Below are positions 1 through 10,947 of a stretch of 64,000 bases of DNA, in pieces. A program made the translations under genes and the position numbers. How positions within the stretch are numbered: the first letter of the stretch is position 1; each line of letters opens with the position of its first letter. The notes beneath the pieces were generated by a model. That model had not been told where the DNA came from and did not search any database. It saw only the letters and a program-made list of their open reading frames with translations. Source of the DNA: Diphasiastrum complanatum (Eukaryota; Streptophyta; Lycopodiopsida; Lycopodiales; Lycopodiaceae); assembly GCA_029204225.1 (NCBI GenBank), contig CM055094.1, positions 71,405,223 to 71,469,222 of the forward strand, given 5' to 3'.

Positions 1-551
1 AATAGAACACTGCCTATGAGTTGTAATGTGTGGGATCACCTCAAACCTTGCTTGAATGGATGGTCCAGATTGAATTACCTTCCTAGGTCATGATATTGGG
101 ATCGACATTTTCCTACAAATTTGACTAGGTGTAATTATCAGCCCTAAAAGCAAGTAGCCCCCATGGATGGAATCTTGAAAACATGGAGCCCTATGGATGG
201 AATCCAAAATGACAATGCCCTCACGGATGGAACCTTAAATTTCTCTTTAGAAGGATCTGTGGGCCCGACATAACTTAAGAGTAAAAAAGTTTCAACATAG
301 CATATAGGAAATAAGAAATAACGACTCGTCTCACTGCTTCACTACCCCAATGCCCATGACAAAGTATCCATATAGTTAGTATCCTCACAAAGTGTATGGA
401 GACATTAAATCCCAATGAGCACATTGAATGAAGTCACGAACAAAAGTAACTCCTTCCACTCAAAAGGAAAATTATTATCATCTAATAATCATGGCATACG
501 CTAAGACTCATCATTGGATACAACACCAAAATCCACTATGTGTGTGTGAAC

Positions 552-996
552 CATTGTTGGGCTAGTATATAGGGTCACGACTGGTATCAATAATGGGTAT
601 CAACATGGTATCAAAAAACTTACCCGACTAGTATATGAATTTCTAATACTAGGTCTAGAATTGGACACCCAATATTAACTATCTTACTGTTTATATTGAT
701 ACCCAAGTTTAGGAGATTTTGTGGATTTTTGTCATGGTATCAATAGTAGTACTATTTTTAGTAAAATGTTTTGATATTTCAAATTTTTGATATCTTAAAT
801 TATGATATTACTCATTAAAATGATTGTTTTTAGCAATTCGTACATGTTTATACCCGGGTGGAAAACCGCATGGTATCACCCTTCTGATACCAACTCGGTC
901 TATACAAGTCTACAACTCCTTCACCTCCTTATGTTGATACCCTACTGGTATTAAATTTTTAAATACTTGCAATACCGTGATACCCGCCCAGCACTG
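552..996. mobile_element. hAT-type MITE, copy 1
   Basis: A 445-bp insert with imperfect terminal inverted repeats: CATTGTTGGGCTAGTAT on the left and, read on the other strand, CAGTGCTGGGCGGGTAT on the right. It is flanked by 8-bp duplications GTGTGAAC (544-551) and GTGTGAAT (997-1004), 7 of 8 identical. Eight-base duplications with CA-G-TG-type ends are typical of the hAT superfamily. It has no coding capacity and is AT-rich, with repeated GGTATCA words. A second copy sits at the homologous place, 30,649-31,094, so insertion came before the larger duplication. The transposase that moved it is not identified; the hAT gene at 12.4 kb is only a candidate family. Confidence 0.75.
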
Positions 997-1390
997 GTGT
1001 GAATGCTCCATGCTTGTAGCATGTGGCTGTAGCTATAGTTGTAGGTAGTGTGATGTGATGTCATAGTGATATCATTCATTCGATAAAGAAAAAGAAGAAA
1101 ATTATGGTGATATATCATTCTATAATATTCTAGAAACAAGGATATGACATTGTGCAAAGGAGGCCGATAGCAAGAAGTGCCAACTTAGGTGGGCAGTCGC
1201 CAGGCTTTCTCAAATATGTAGTATTGCAGCCAGGGCAATTCCCATCCGATTCCTTCGGTGACAAAGGCTCCTTGTTCACTGTAAAATTCGATGGATTTTC
1301 CATCTTTTACTCTGCAATAGCGATGCTTTGCGTTTGTCGACAGTTAATGCCTAGAGTGTCCCCTCCAATATTGCTAAAGCCTATAAATCA

Positions 1391-1549
<159 letters not shown>

Positions 1550-2035
1550 GCAAATATGTATGCAGTGATGGCCTTAAAGGGAGCTCATGGAGCCAGGCAA
1601 AGGATCCAGGTGGGCATCCATGTCTCACAGAAAATAGTCGGTGAGCATGGATGATCATGATTATGATCTTTAAATTTAAGAAACCACCCCATTCTTATAG
1701 ATTTCGAATTACTCTATCAAACAAGAAAATTTTTACTGGAGTGATTCTTTTAGTGTCCCTTATTTTGGGATTGCACCTTCACACCTCAGAACTCAATGTT
1801 CAAGCTTGTTTCTGTTAAGGCCATAGATCAATAAATAGTTTTTCTGTTAGATTAACTTTAGGCAAGAGTAGTCCTAGGGTCATTGACATATCAGATGGTT
1901 GGTACTTAGGTAGTTAATTTGATTATGTTTAGGTTGGAAATATGTGAGTAATAGGTGCTAGAATTGTAATAGCTAGTAGATAAATGTGTGATGATGTGAC
2001 AGTCTAGACATGCTTCATGCTGAGTAGTGGACAGA

Positions 2036-2228
2036 TGTTGTATGGAGACTACATGTACTAGCGATCATCACTGAAGTGACTATGTATTGTTTTGGAGTAA
2101 TGAAGAAGTCCTTTTAGCAGTATAATATTCCATTGTGTGGGTTGTGTAGATTGATGTGTGATTATGCTTATTGGATGTGTCCTTTGGTTGCATCATTAGT
2201 TAGTCAATGCATGCTTAAAACACTTAAC
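2036..2228 (+). repeat. Probable LTR segment of copia element 1, 5' copy
   Basis: This stretch is repeated in direct orientation at about 10,757-10,947 with only a few differences, beyond the end of the nested element 2. Direct copies on either side of the coding region are what LTRs would look like, but similarity stops at 2,228 and I see no clear LTR ends. A degenerate primer-site-like TGGCATCAAGA lies at about 2,371, just before the gag start. The stretch from 1,690 to 2,380 holds no gene. Confidence 0.5.
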
Positions 2229-2382
2229 AATGGTTATGGGACCACTAAACGTGTGCTATAATTCATAAAAGCTTACACTCTATTTTACTGAATTGAGTAC
2301 GAAACAATCTTTTGTGAAAGATTGATCATCATCACAGCTATCAAATTAGCAAAAAGGTGAAAAGCAGTGTGGCATCAAGAAG

Positions 2383-3110
2383 ATGGCTCAAATGCAAGAG
2401 ACAAGGCGGATTGAAAAGCTGGAAGAAGAGAACTATGACGTATGGTCATGGAAGATACAACTAATCCTAGATGAGAAGGGGCTCTGGGATCTTGTCTCAG
2501 GCATTGAGATAGAACCGATCGTTGAAGGAAATACCTCGGTTAACATAGCAGAGAGAAGGAGATTGTTCAAAGAGAGAATGAAGCAGGCTCTCTCGATCAT
2601 CTCTAGGAGATACAGCTATTGCACAGGTCAAAGACATGAAACTGCCCAAAGATGTTTAAAAGACTTTGTAGAATCTCTATCATGGAGTAGGAGTGACCTC
2701 CAGGATCATTTTGCTAAAAGAGCTGACACATATGGCATTAGCAGAAGGTGAATCAATCACCTCCTATGTGAGAAGATTCAAGGAAGTTCACAGGCTCCTA
2801 GGAGCATTAGGATTTTCCATGAAAGAGAAGGATGTGGCTGCATAATTTCTGGGAGGATTACCTTCATCTTTTGAGACAACTATCACAATTATAGAAGCCC
2901 AAAATGTGCGGACAATCGGACCAGGAGATGGCTCTGCTTATGACATCTCAATGGAGTCAAACCCAAAATCGACAAAAGCAAAAGGAGAAGCAACATACCA
3001 AGGGAAAAGGGGAGTTCCGAAAAAAAACTGAGAGGAAATGCTATGCTTGTGATTCACCAGATCATCTATTAAGAGATTGTCCAGTTAAAACAAAGATTAA
3101 AGAAATGTAG
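2383..3110 (+). pseudogene. Copia element 1, gag (broken)
   Basis: Capsid/nucleocapsid precursor of a Ty1/copia element. The N-terminal part (2,383-2,751) has the copia gag signature (KLEEENYDVWSWKIQLIL, then LWDLV). The frame breaks near 2,620, where the sequence shifts and stops appear, and recovers at 2,904-3,110 with a CCHC zinc knuckle CYACDSPDHLLRDC (C-X2-C-X4-H-X4-C). A frame with frequent stops lies between. The inverted copy at 28-30 kb lacks about 1,817-2,630 and 2,838-3,345. The element is not functional as it stands. Confidence 0.85.
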
Positions 3111-3239
3111 ACCAGCGAAGTGGCCAACTTAGCCGAGGAAGATGAAGAAGATGCTATACCTAAAGAAAGATGCATGATGGCGAGGCAGAAGACTACTCCC
3201 CACAAGCCTGAGCTGTATTGCAGAAATAAGATCATTGTC

Positions 3240-3828
3240 AGCAGTGATAGTGAAGAAAAACCATCTCTGCGCTGGTACGTTGATTCTGGAGCCACGTCTC
3301 ATATGACACGTAATAGAACCATCATTTGAGATTTCAGGTATCTAGATCCTCCTATTAGCATTTTTATTGGAAATAACAAACCCATCACAATAGAAGGAAC
3401 AGGTCAATTCTTATTGAACTTATTAAAACAAAAAGAGGTAGATTGATGGAAGTTTTGTACGTTCCTGGAATAAGCAAAAACCTTCTTTCTCTCATCAGAA
3501 TGATGGATATGGGGATTGAAACTAGATTTCAAGGGGGGAACTGCCTAATCTATATCATAGGGTTAGCAAAATACTTCATAACGATTACTGATGATTATTC
3601 TCGCTATACAGTTCTTAAGGCTATAAAACTCAAATTAGAGGCTTTGTCTGTTTTTAAAGAATATGTGACTGCATGCAAATCACAAAAGGGACATGTACCT
3701 CTGGCATTGAGAACAAATAACGGAGGAGAATATGTTAGTCAGGAATTTTAACTATTTTGCAAACGAGAAGGAATTAGAAGGCAATTAACTTGTCCACATA
3801 ACCCACAATAGAATGGCGATAGTGAAAG
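3240..3828 (+). pseudogene. Copia element 1, protease and integrase N-terminal part (broken)
   Basis: Retropepsin active site WYVDSGATSHMT is encoded near 3,270-3,305, followed by a TGA at about 3,327. The frame resumes at 3,443-3,751 with the pre-integrase motif VLYVPGISKNLLS, then jumps to integrase core residues (ITDDYSRYTV, LRTNNGGEYVSQEF). The zinc-binding HHCC region and the first catalytic Asp expected between them are missing, so an internal deletion has joined the pre-integrase region to the middle of the integrase. A stop follows EF at 3,749. The next segment (about 3,790-3,830) carries the expected third acidic region, degraded. Confidence 0.85.
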
Positions 3829-3829
3829 G

Positions 3830-5023
3830 ATGAATCGAACCCTACTAAACAACATGAGTTGCATGTTATATGGTAAAAGCTTGCCTAAAAAAATTTGGGC
3901 AAAAGCCTTATCAGCAGCTGCATATGTCTATAACAGGTTGCCAGTACAAAGGTTAGGATGGAAAATGCCTAATGAGCTCTGGACAAAGTCCAAACTAAAG
4001 CTAGATCACATCAGAGTTTTTGGTTGTTTATGCTATGCATTAGTGGAAGACGTTGGCAAAAGAAAACTTGACCCAAGAGCACGAAGAGGCATATTTGTGG
4101 GGTACCCTGACAAGCGAAAAGGATATAAAATTTATATCCCAAAAACTGAAAAAGTGATAGTTTCAAGAGATGTAGAATTCTATGAGGACAAAACGTTCTA
4201 TGAAACAATTGCTCCTAGAAAAGCCTATCTAGAATTAGAAGCTCAAATAAAGCCAGATGATCCATTACAAGATCAGTTCATAGATCTTAATGTGGACCTT
4301 GAAGTTGAAGTGCATGACAATGCGACAAAAAAAAATCATGAAGAAGAAAAGAAACCAGACCAAGACAGTTTTCCAAGTGACATTAGAAAATCAACAAGAG
4401 TCAAAAGGCCGTTGAAAAAGTTTGGAGACATGATATATGTAATAAGAGTGAAAGATGATCTCATACTAGAGCCAAAAACCTTGGTAGAAGCGAAGCAATC
4501 CAAGTATTGGCCAAGCTGGACGAGAGCGATGGAAGAGGAGATTCAGTCCATGGAAGAAAATCAAGTATGGGAACTCATGGACATGCCTGCAAACTCAAAG
4601 GTAATTGGAAACAAATGGGTGTACAAAGTAAAGCTGAAAGCTAACAAAACAGTTGACAAGTTTAATGCCAGGCTTGTGGCAAAGGGGTATAGTCAAATAC
4701 AAGGAATAGACTATACTGAAACTTATGCACCAGTGGTTAGAATTACCTCTATAAGAATTATGGTTGCAATTGCCACTCAAAAGAATTGGAAAATTTGGCA
4801 GTCAGATGTTAAAATAGCTTTTTTGAACGGAATACTTGAAGAAAGCATTTATATGATACAACCACCTGACTTTGAAACATGTAACAATATGTGTTCTAAG
4901 TCAAAGAAAGCTATTTATGATTTAAAACAGGGATGCGGGCAATGCACTCAGAGATTTGACAAAGTTGTAAAGAAACTTGGGATGAAATTTTGTATTTATG
5001 ATGGCAGCATTATACTCTCATAA
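3830..5023 (+). pseudogene. Copia element 1, integrase C-terminus and reverse transcriptase
   Basis: A 397-codon open frame. Residues 1-100 are the integrase C-terminal part (HIRVFGCLCYALVEDV, then GIFVGYPDKRKGY). An acidic linker follows, then the reverse transcriptase N-terminal half (IGNKWVYKVKLKA, RLVAKGYSQIQGIDY, ETYAPVVR, WQSDVKIAFLNG). The expected YGLKQ motif appears as YDLKQ. The frame ends at 5,021; the catalytic YVDD motif follows in another frame, so at least one frameshift separates the two halves of RT. The corresponding inverted copy is at 28,199-29,202. Confidence 0.9.
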
Positions 5024-5661
5024 AAGGTCAGCATGTGTTCTTACTGGCACTATATGTAGATGACATACTGATTGCAGGAAACGATGAGTACAATATCAGA
5101 AGAATGAAGCATGCGTTAGCACTAGAATTTAAAGTAAAATAACTAGGGGAAGTGGCTTATTTCTTGGGGATTGAGATAGAAAGAAACATTGCTGCAGGTA
5201 TTACCATTATGAGCCAATCTAGGTACATCCAAGAGATGCTTATTCGTTATCGGATGCCTAACTCAAAAATCTTTAGTACTCCAGTAGAGGAAGGACACAA
5301 GTTGAGCTCTGATATGGCACCTAAATACCTTGAAGAAATGGAAGAGATGAAGGACAAACCATTTTGAAACCTTGTAGGTTCTTTAATGTATGCAACTGTG
5401 TGCACAAGACCAGATATAGCCTTCAGTGTTAATAACGTGAGCCAGTTTGCTAACAACCCAGGAAAAGCACACTGGAAACCACCTAAAAGAACTCTCGAAT
5501 ACCTCAAGGGTACATCAAATTGGGGTCTTACATTTTCATCTGATTTTGATGTTAAATAATAGGTTATGCTGATGCAGATTGGGGGGGAGACAGAGACATG
5601 AGGAGATCAACTTTAGGATATGTTTTTGTTTGTTCAAATGCTGCCAAAGGCTGGGGATGTT
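5024..5661 (+). pseudogene. Copia element 1, RT palm and RNase H (broken, truncated)
   Basis: The palm motif LYVDDILIAGNDE is readable near 5,050-5,090, then YFLGIEI (5,158-5,178), VGSLMYATVCTRPDIAFSV with a TGA just before it (5,365), and the RNase H start GYADADWGGDRDMRRSTLGY near 5,560-5,620. Several frame changes separate these pieces. The reading ends at about 5,661, where the sequence switches to the opposite-strand RT of element 2, so the RNase H C-terminus, polypurine tract and adjoining 3' LTR are lost here. Confidence 0.85.
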
Positions 5662-6553
5662 AAAAGCCGCATATATTTGGTCTAGTTGTGGTAAGGTAAA
5701 TCAAGCTCCCTACTAAATGTCTATGTAGCGTAGCATCAAATGACTATGACTCATCAAGCTTAGAAAGCTTTTTACTTGGTTCAATAGGAGTGTTTACTGG
5801 TTTGCAATCCTGCAACCTAAACCTGTGTAGCAACTCTTTGACATACTTCACTTGTGTTAAACCCACTTCATGTCCTTTTTTCCACACTTCTACTCCAAGG
5901 CAGTAATGCATCAGGCTGAGATCCGTCATCTCAAATTGTTCCATGAGGTCTTTCTTGATCATGCCTATCATCTCTTGATTATTTCCCGTAATAATCAGGT
6001 CCTCAACATAAAGAGCAATCAGAGCAACCATACCATCAAAGCATAAGACATATAGATTTGGATCAGAATGTGTTCTCACCATCCCCTTTGAACAAAAGTA
6101 GGCATTAATCCTGCTATACCATGCACGTGGTGCTTGTTTAAGACCATAAAGCGCTTTCTTCAAGTGACATACTTTATCTTCCTGTCCTTTCATTACAAAG
6201 CCTTCAGGTTGATCCATGAACACTTCTTCTTCTAATTCACCATTTAGAAAAGCAGATTTCACATCCATCTGATGCAAAGGCCAACCAAAATGTGAAGCTA
6301 ATGCAATAAGTAGACGTAGAGTATTCCACTTACAAACCGGCGCAAAGGTCTCCTCATAGTCAATGCCTTTATTTTGTGCGTACCCTTTGATCACCAATCT
6401 TGCTTTGTGCTTTGCTATACTTCCATCTACATGGTACTTAGTCCTGTATACCCATTTGCAACCAATGGGTTTCTTGCCAACTAGTGGTTCTACTAAGTCC
6501 CATGTGCTATGCTTAGCAATTGACTCCATCTCCTCTCCATGGCCTTCATCCAA
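5662..6553 (-). pseudogene. Copia element 2, reverse transcriptase (3' truncated)
   Basis: Reverse transcriptase of a second copia family, running leftward. The 269-codon frame 5,744-6,553 shows IGCKWVYRTKY (residues 30-40), RLVIKGYAQNKGIDY, ETFAPV, LHQMDVKSAFLNGELEEE (94-110), ALYGLKQAPRAWY and LGVEVW. The catalytic box is YVED (182-185) instead of YVDD, a change in a metal-binding Asp. A TAG ends the frame at 5,744, but homology continues past it (ATLHRHLVGSLIYLTTTRPN) to about 5,665, where element 1 sequence begins. The rest of RT, RNase H and the 3' LTR are absent. Confidence 0.92.
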
Positions 6554-6885
6554 ATGTCATCATCCTTCGGTTCACCATAAGTCGAAGGTTCCTTGCTTTG
6601 AATAATGCTAGATAAGAGAGCATAATTTGCTTCATACCTTTCAGGTAGTATCTTCTCTCTTGTTGATCTTCGTAGCTCTCCTTGGTTAGATGATCTTGGA
6701 AATTCATCTATGTCGCGGCTCTCCATCAATCTCTCAAACCACTTAGGGAGCCTTCTGTCAGGTGATCGGCTTCCTGGTGAAAATGTATCCCACGGTACAT
6801 CCTTCTCCTTGAATTTGTCACCTGTAACTTCAATCATTCTTGCACCAAAAGGTTTGTCCCTACCTCTCCAACCTATTTCTTGAGG
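6493..6885 (-). pseudogene. Copia element 2, integrase-RT linker (frameshifted)
   Basis: Charged, low-homology linker between integrase and RT with the usual copia end (RRSTREKILPERYEANYALL). It lies in a different frame from both neighbours and is separated from the integrase frame by a TAA at 6,886, so the polyprotein is broken twice in about 400 bp. Confidence 0.75.
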
Positions 6886-8712
6886 TTAAGTAGTAGTATC
6901 TTCAGATGTATCCTCATGTTCATTACTCGGAAGGTCAATGAATGGATCATCATCAGGTGGTATTCTCACTATACCATCTTTCCCACTGGATGTGTCTATC
7001 TTCTTAGCATCCTTGTCTTCATACATCTTGGATTCATCAAAGATAACATCTCGGCTTATATGGATTTTGTTTTCGACGGGATCCAAACATCTATAGCCCT
7101 TCACACGATCATCATATCCTAGGAATATGCACTTGATAGCTTTTACATCAAGTTTACGTCTCTCTTCCTTAGGAATGTGTACAAAGGCCTTACATCCAAA
7201 AATTCGCAAGTGGTTCACCTTTGGCTTCTTCTTTGTGAATGCTTCCTCAGGTGTTATCTTTGGTATGGCAATGGTAGGACTTCTATTTTGAAGATAGACT
7301 GCCATGCTACATGCTTCTGACCAAAAATCTTTTCGTAGTTTCATCTCAGCTAGCATAGATCTGGCACTTTCCACAATCGTACAATTTTTGCGCTCAGCTA
7401 CACCATTGAGAGCAGGAGTATGAGCTTGCGTAAATTGTCTTTTAATCCCACATTGATCACAAAGATCATTGAAGTCATTAGACTTATACTCACCTCCACT
7501 ATCTGATCTTAGGACTTTGATCTTCCTTCCTATCTGATTTTCGACCAAGTTTTTGAAGTTCTTGAAGCTATCAAATGCATCTAATTTCTTCTTCAAGAAG
7601 TAGATCCATGTCTTACATGACATATCATCAATAGAGGTCATGAAATAGAAGGCTTTTCCTAAGGACATGGTCCTCATAGGCCCGCATAAATCTGTGTGGA
7701 TTAAATCCAGGATGTTCTTTGCTCTTGCAACACCCCCTTCATTGAACTTCTCTCGATGCTGCTTCCCATATACACAAGATTCGCACATCAATTTCAAGTG
7801 ATCTTCTATGGTAGGTAGTCCTATTAGCATCTCCAATTTTCTCATCAAACTGAGGCTTCCCAAGTTCAAGTGACCAAGCCTCTTGTGCCACAACTCAGTT
7901 TGCGAAGGAATGGACGATACAAGTCCATGTTGCCCCTCGATTGTAGAATTCAACCTGTACAATTTTGTATTGGGCTCTCTTACTCCATTCGCAATAACTT
8001 TGAACTTTTGGTTCGCATCCTTCACAAAGCAACGATCATGGGCGAATTCTACTTTCAACTTTTGATCAGTAAAGACTCCAACAAAAAGTAGATTTTTCTT
8101 CAAACCTGGTACGTAAAGTACCTCCCTGATCATCCAGCTTTTGCCATCAGGCAGTTGGATTGAAACTGTGCCTGTCCCTTTGATCATGCACACCTCACCA
8201 TTTGCTTGTGAAACAGATGTTCCATTATCCAACACCTTCAAACTACTGAACCAATTCTTGTTACCTGTCATGTGTCTTGTGGCTCCTGAGTCAATATACC
8301 ATGCTTGATCATCTTGATTAGATGACAATGCAGATATGAAGACGCTAGAGTCTTCAATCTCACCCACATCGACAAGGTTACCTGCTTGTTTTGGTTTCCC
8401 CTTGCCTTGTTCCGCTAGGAATTTGCGACATTCGCTCTTCCAATGGCCCTTTTTACCACAATGGAAGCACTTACCTTTCTTCTTAGTTTTGCTGGAAGAT
8501 CCCTCATCCTCTTGAGACTTGGCAAATTGCTGCTTAGACTTCTTCTTTCCCTTGCCCTTGCCTTGTTTTTGGTGTGTCGCAAGTGCCTGATCGTTAGTAT
8601 TTTGACGTCTAGCTTTCACCATTTCTCGTAGTTGCTCTTCCTGCATCAAGATTCCTGTGAGCTCGTCAAAGGTTGGCAATCTTTCTCTTGATGTTATTCC
8701 GCTCACAAACAT
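6886..8712 (-). CDS. Copia element 2, gag C-terminus, protease and integrase
   Basis: A 608-codon open frame with an almost complete middle of the polyprotein: Lys-rich gag tail; CCHC zinc knuckle CFHCGKKGHWKSEC (C82, C85, H90, C95); retropepsin WYIDSGATRHMTG with Asp141; pre-integrase motif VLYVPGLKKNLL; integrase zinc-binding HHCC (LWHKRLGHLN ... CESCVYGK); integrase core with the three acidic positions in HTDLCGP, LRSDSGGEY and NGVAERKN; then HLRIFGCKAFVHIP and FLGYDDRVKGY. The first Met is internal to gag; the N-terminal part lies upstream with stops. The frame is open but the whole element is not intact. Confidence 0.92.
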   Translation of the reverse strand: MFVSGITSRERLPTFDELTGILMQEEQLREMVKARRQNTNDQALATHQKQGKGKGKKKSKQQFAKSQEDEGSSSKTKKKGKCFHCGKKGHWKSECRKFLAEQGKGKPKQAGNLVDVGEIEDSSVFISALSSNQDDQAWYIDSGATRHMTGNKNWFSSLKVLDNGTSVSQANGEVCMIKGTGTVSIQLPDGKSWMIREVLYVPGLKKNLLFVGVFTDQKLKVEFAHDRCFVKDANQKFKVIANGVREPNTKLYRLNSTIEGQHGLVSSIPSQTELWHKRLGHLNLGSLSLMRKLEMLIGLPTIEDHLKLMCESCVYGKQHREKFNEGGVARAKNILDLIHTDLCGPMRTMSLGKAFYFMTSIDDMSCKTWIYFLKKKLDAFDSFKNFKNLVENQIGRKIKVLRSDSGGEYKSNDFNDLCDQCGIKRQFTQAHTPALNGVAERKNCTIVESARSMLAEMKLRKDFWSEACSMAVYLQNRSPTIAIPKITPEEAFTKKKPKVNHLRIFGCKAFVHIPKEERRKLDVKAIKCIFLGYDDRVKGYRCLDPVENKIHISRDVIFDESKMYEDKDAKKIDTSSGKDGIVRIPPDDDPFIDLPSNEHEDTSEDTTT

Positions 8713-9195
8713 CTGATAGGGTTATGCAATGTCACATAATGCATTATGCACCAGCTCCACATCATGTATGCGCTCTCCAATAGAATGCAGTTCATCTCTC
8801 ATTGTCTTGATTCTGGTCATGTTTCTGAATGTGCTCTCCTTGCTCCATGCGGGCACTATTAAACTTTGACTTCAGAAACATGATTCTTGACGAATTTGAA
8901 ATCTCGAATTGCTCCTTTAGCACATCCCATGCCTGTCAAGGTGTAATAGCATCACAAATGTGGGTAATGATGTGATCCTTCACTGACAAGTTAATGAAGG
9001 TCAAAGCTTTCCTCATCTTTTTGTCGAACACTTTGATGTCTGCTTCATTTGGCGGCCTTCTCTCATCACCTGTGACAACTTCCCACACATCTTTCTCCAT
9101 CAGTATGTTTTTCATTTTGAATTTTCACACTGCATAGTTGGAAATCCCGTCCAATTTGCTACTCTCACTCGAAATGGACTCTCCCATGTTTGTCA
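8713..9195 (-). pseudogene. Copia element 2, gag N-terminus (broken)
   Basis: Start Met at 9,195 (MTNMGES), then the copia gag core seen more clearly in the 23 kb copy (KLDGISNYVV, VWEVVTGDERRPP). Stops interrupt it, including a TGA at a site where the sister copy has TAG one codon later, and a TAA a few codons before the 8,712 Met. Both copies are therefore independently inactivated in this gene. Confidence 0.8.
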
Positions 9196-10464
9196 TCGCA
9201 AAACTGCTTGAAACTTCTGCCTTAGGCTAAGAACAGTATGTCGAAGCCAACAATGATGTCAGAAGTTGAAAATAATGACCTGCACTTTTTTTCTTACCAG
9301 GCCACTCGCCGCTTTTCCACCAATTTGAAAGCCAAATCGACGTTGCCTTCCAAAATGCACTTAGTCGTCAACTCCCAACAATGTGCCTAGTGGAATGGTG
9401 AAACCACTTCTGGCGTACTCTGAACACTTTCTCCGCTGCACCCACTCTGTTTTGCTGTATCGTACTTGCAGGTACAGTCACGTTTGGGTCAAAACGGGCA
9501 AAGGACCCAAAAATAAGGACTTTTCTAGTTTTTGAACTGTTTCTTCACTTTGAAGAAACTTCACCCTTCACTTGTGAAGGGACCCAACTCAACTTTCAGT
9601 ATGAAAATTTTTAATGAAGTTGAAGGCCATAATGCACTTTATTTCTTCAGGGCCCTATTCAAAGCTCATCCAATGGCTGAACCAAATCTTGTGGTTCAAA
9701 TTTCTTTCCCATCACAGAGTCTAGACTGTCGATTCATTTGACACCACATCCAAAGGTCCAAACTGCATCTGGGCATCGAACCATGCTCTTGAAGTCGCTA
9801 TGGTCTTCAGTACACTAAGTTATCTATTGCATTGGGCACGTGAACAGCCCGCGACCACCCTGCCTGTGGCCGCGCCTCTCTTCTCTAAAAATTATCAGAT
9901 TAAACTCTCCTATGGATCATTTTGAGCATGATCTGAGGCCTGGAGCAGGGTCGCCCTATTGAATCCATGACTGTAGAGTGTTCAATCAGGAATTCCATGG
10001 AGAAACGGTGATTTTAGCTCAACTTGACAAAGTGGCTTTTTTCACCTTTTTACCGCAAATCTTCTAGGTTAACTGTTTGGAGACAAATCTCTGACATAAA
10101 CCTCAGAATCTCTCCATGGCTGGTTGACAATGTAATTAGCTTCCTTCCTGTCCTTACGGCACCCAAAACGGTGCACAAACAGCGAAGAAATCACCAGTTA
10201 TGTATAAAAACCGTAACCCCAAGCCCGGTTTCAATTTTCAACTGGCTTCGAAATTGTCAATTTTTCACCAAATTTTTCCTTGTCTGATGCTATGCACAGG
10301 CTAATAATCCCTCTGCTGAGCTTAGCAAGCCTCTATAAATTAGAAACCGTGCACCAGTGCTTCTCTTTCCGTCTTCAACCCGTCGTAAAACCCCGAACTC
10401 TCAGAAGACAGTTCTCCCGAAGCTCTCTTCAACGGCGACACTGTACTGTGTACACTCCCTGTAC
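9196..10464 (-). other. Copia element 2, long untranslated leader
   Basis: About 1.27 kb between the primer-binding site and gag, alignable along its length with the leader of the second copy at 21,778-23,058. No conserved reading frame is seen; the short open frames here are not shared. Part of it (around 9,480-9,640) is related to segments at about 48,300 and 60,530, so leaders of several families in this genome share ancestry. Confidence 0.75.
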
Positions 10465-10477
10465 GGCTCTGATACCA
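10465..10477 (-). promoter_or_regulatory. Primer-binding site of copia element 2
   Basis: Reads TGGTATCAGAGCC on the minus strand, complementary to the 3' end of plant initiator-Met tRNA, the standard copia minus-strand primer. It lies directly inside the LTR. Confidence 0.92.
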
Positions 10478-10479
10478 AC

Positions 10480-10752
10480 TTAGAATTTGCTTTGCACAGG
10501 AACATAGATCATGCTACACAGTAACACAGACAGAAAATCACTCTCCTCAACAATCTCACATAGCAACTGTATTTCTCAAAATGAAATTACACTGTACATA
10601 TAGTTGTTCACTCAGGCAACCCATGCATGACCCAGGTTGCCGTTGGCGGGACACGTGTCCCGTCGACTTGCCTCGTGGCGAGGCCAACTGATCCTTATCC
10701 ATTGATAGGACCCACAGTACAGTAACACAGTGATTCTAACTTTAATTCTAAC
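10480..10752 (-). repeat. 5' LTR of copia element 2
   Basis: About 273 bp, matching 21,489-21,762 almost base for base and partly 31,317-31,450. The PBS beside its inner end fixes it as the 5' LTR. Its outer end adjoins a segment matching 2,036-2,228 (element 1), so element 2 lies within element 1. There is no matching 3' LTR at the other end (about 5,662). Confidence 0.85.
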
Positions 10753-10756
10753 TGTG

Positions 10757-10947
10757 TGGAGATTACATGTACTAGCGATCATCAATGAAGTGACTATGTA
10801 CTGTTTTGGAGTAATGAGAAGTCCTTTTAGCAGTATAATATTCCGTTGTGTGGATTGTGTAGATTGATGCTTGATTATGCTTATTGGATGTGTCCTTTGG
10901 TCGCATCATGCATCATTAGTTAATCAATGCATGCTTAAAACACTTAA
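10757..10947 (+). repeat. Second copy of the element 1 LTR-like segment
   Basis: Matches 2,036-2,228 in the same orientation. Its position beyond element 2 supports element 2 having gone into element 1, with later loss of the RNase H-to-LTR interval. Confidence 0.6.

Noticed and set aside
5744-9195. Element 2 as an intact autonomous retrotransposon
   Set aside because: Long middle frame is open, but gag has stops, the linker is frameshifted, the RT box is altered and the 3' end with its LTR is missing.
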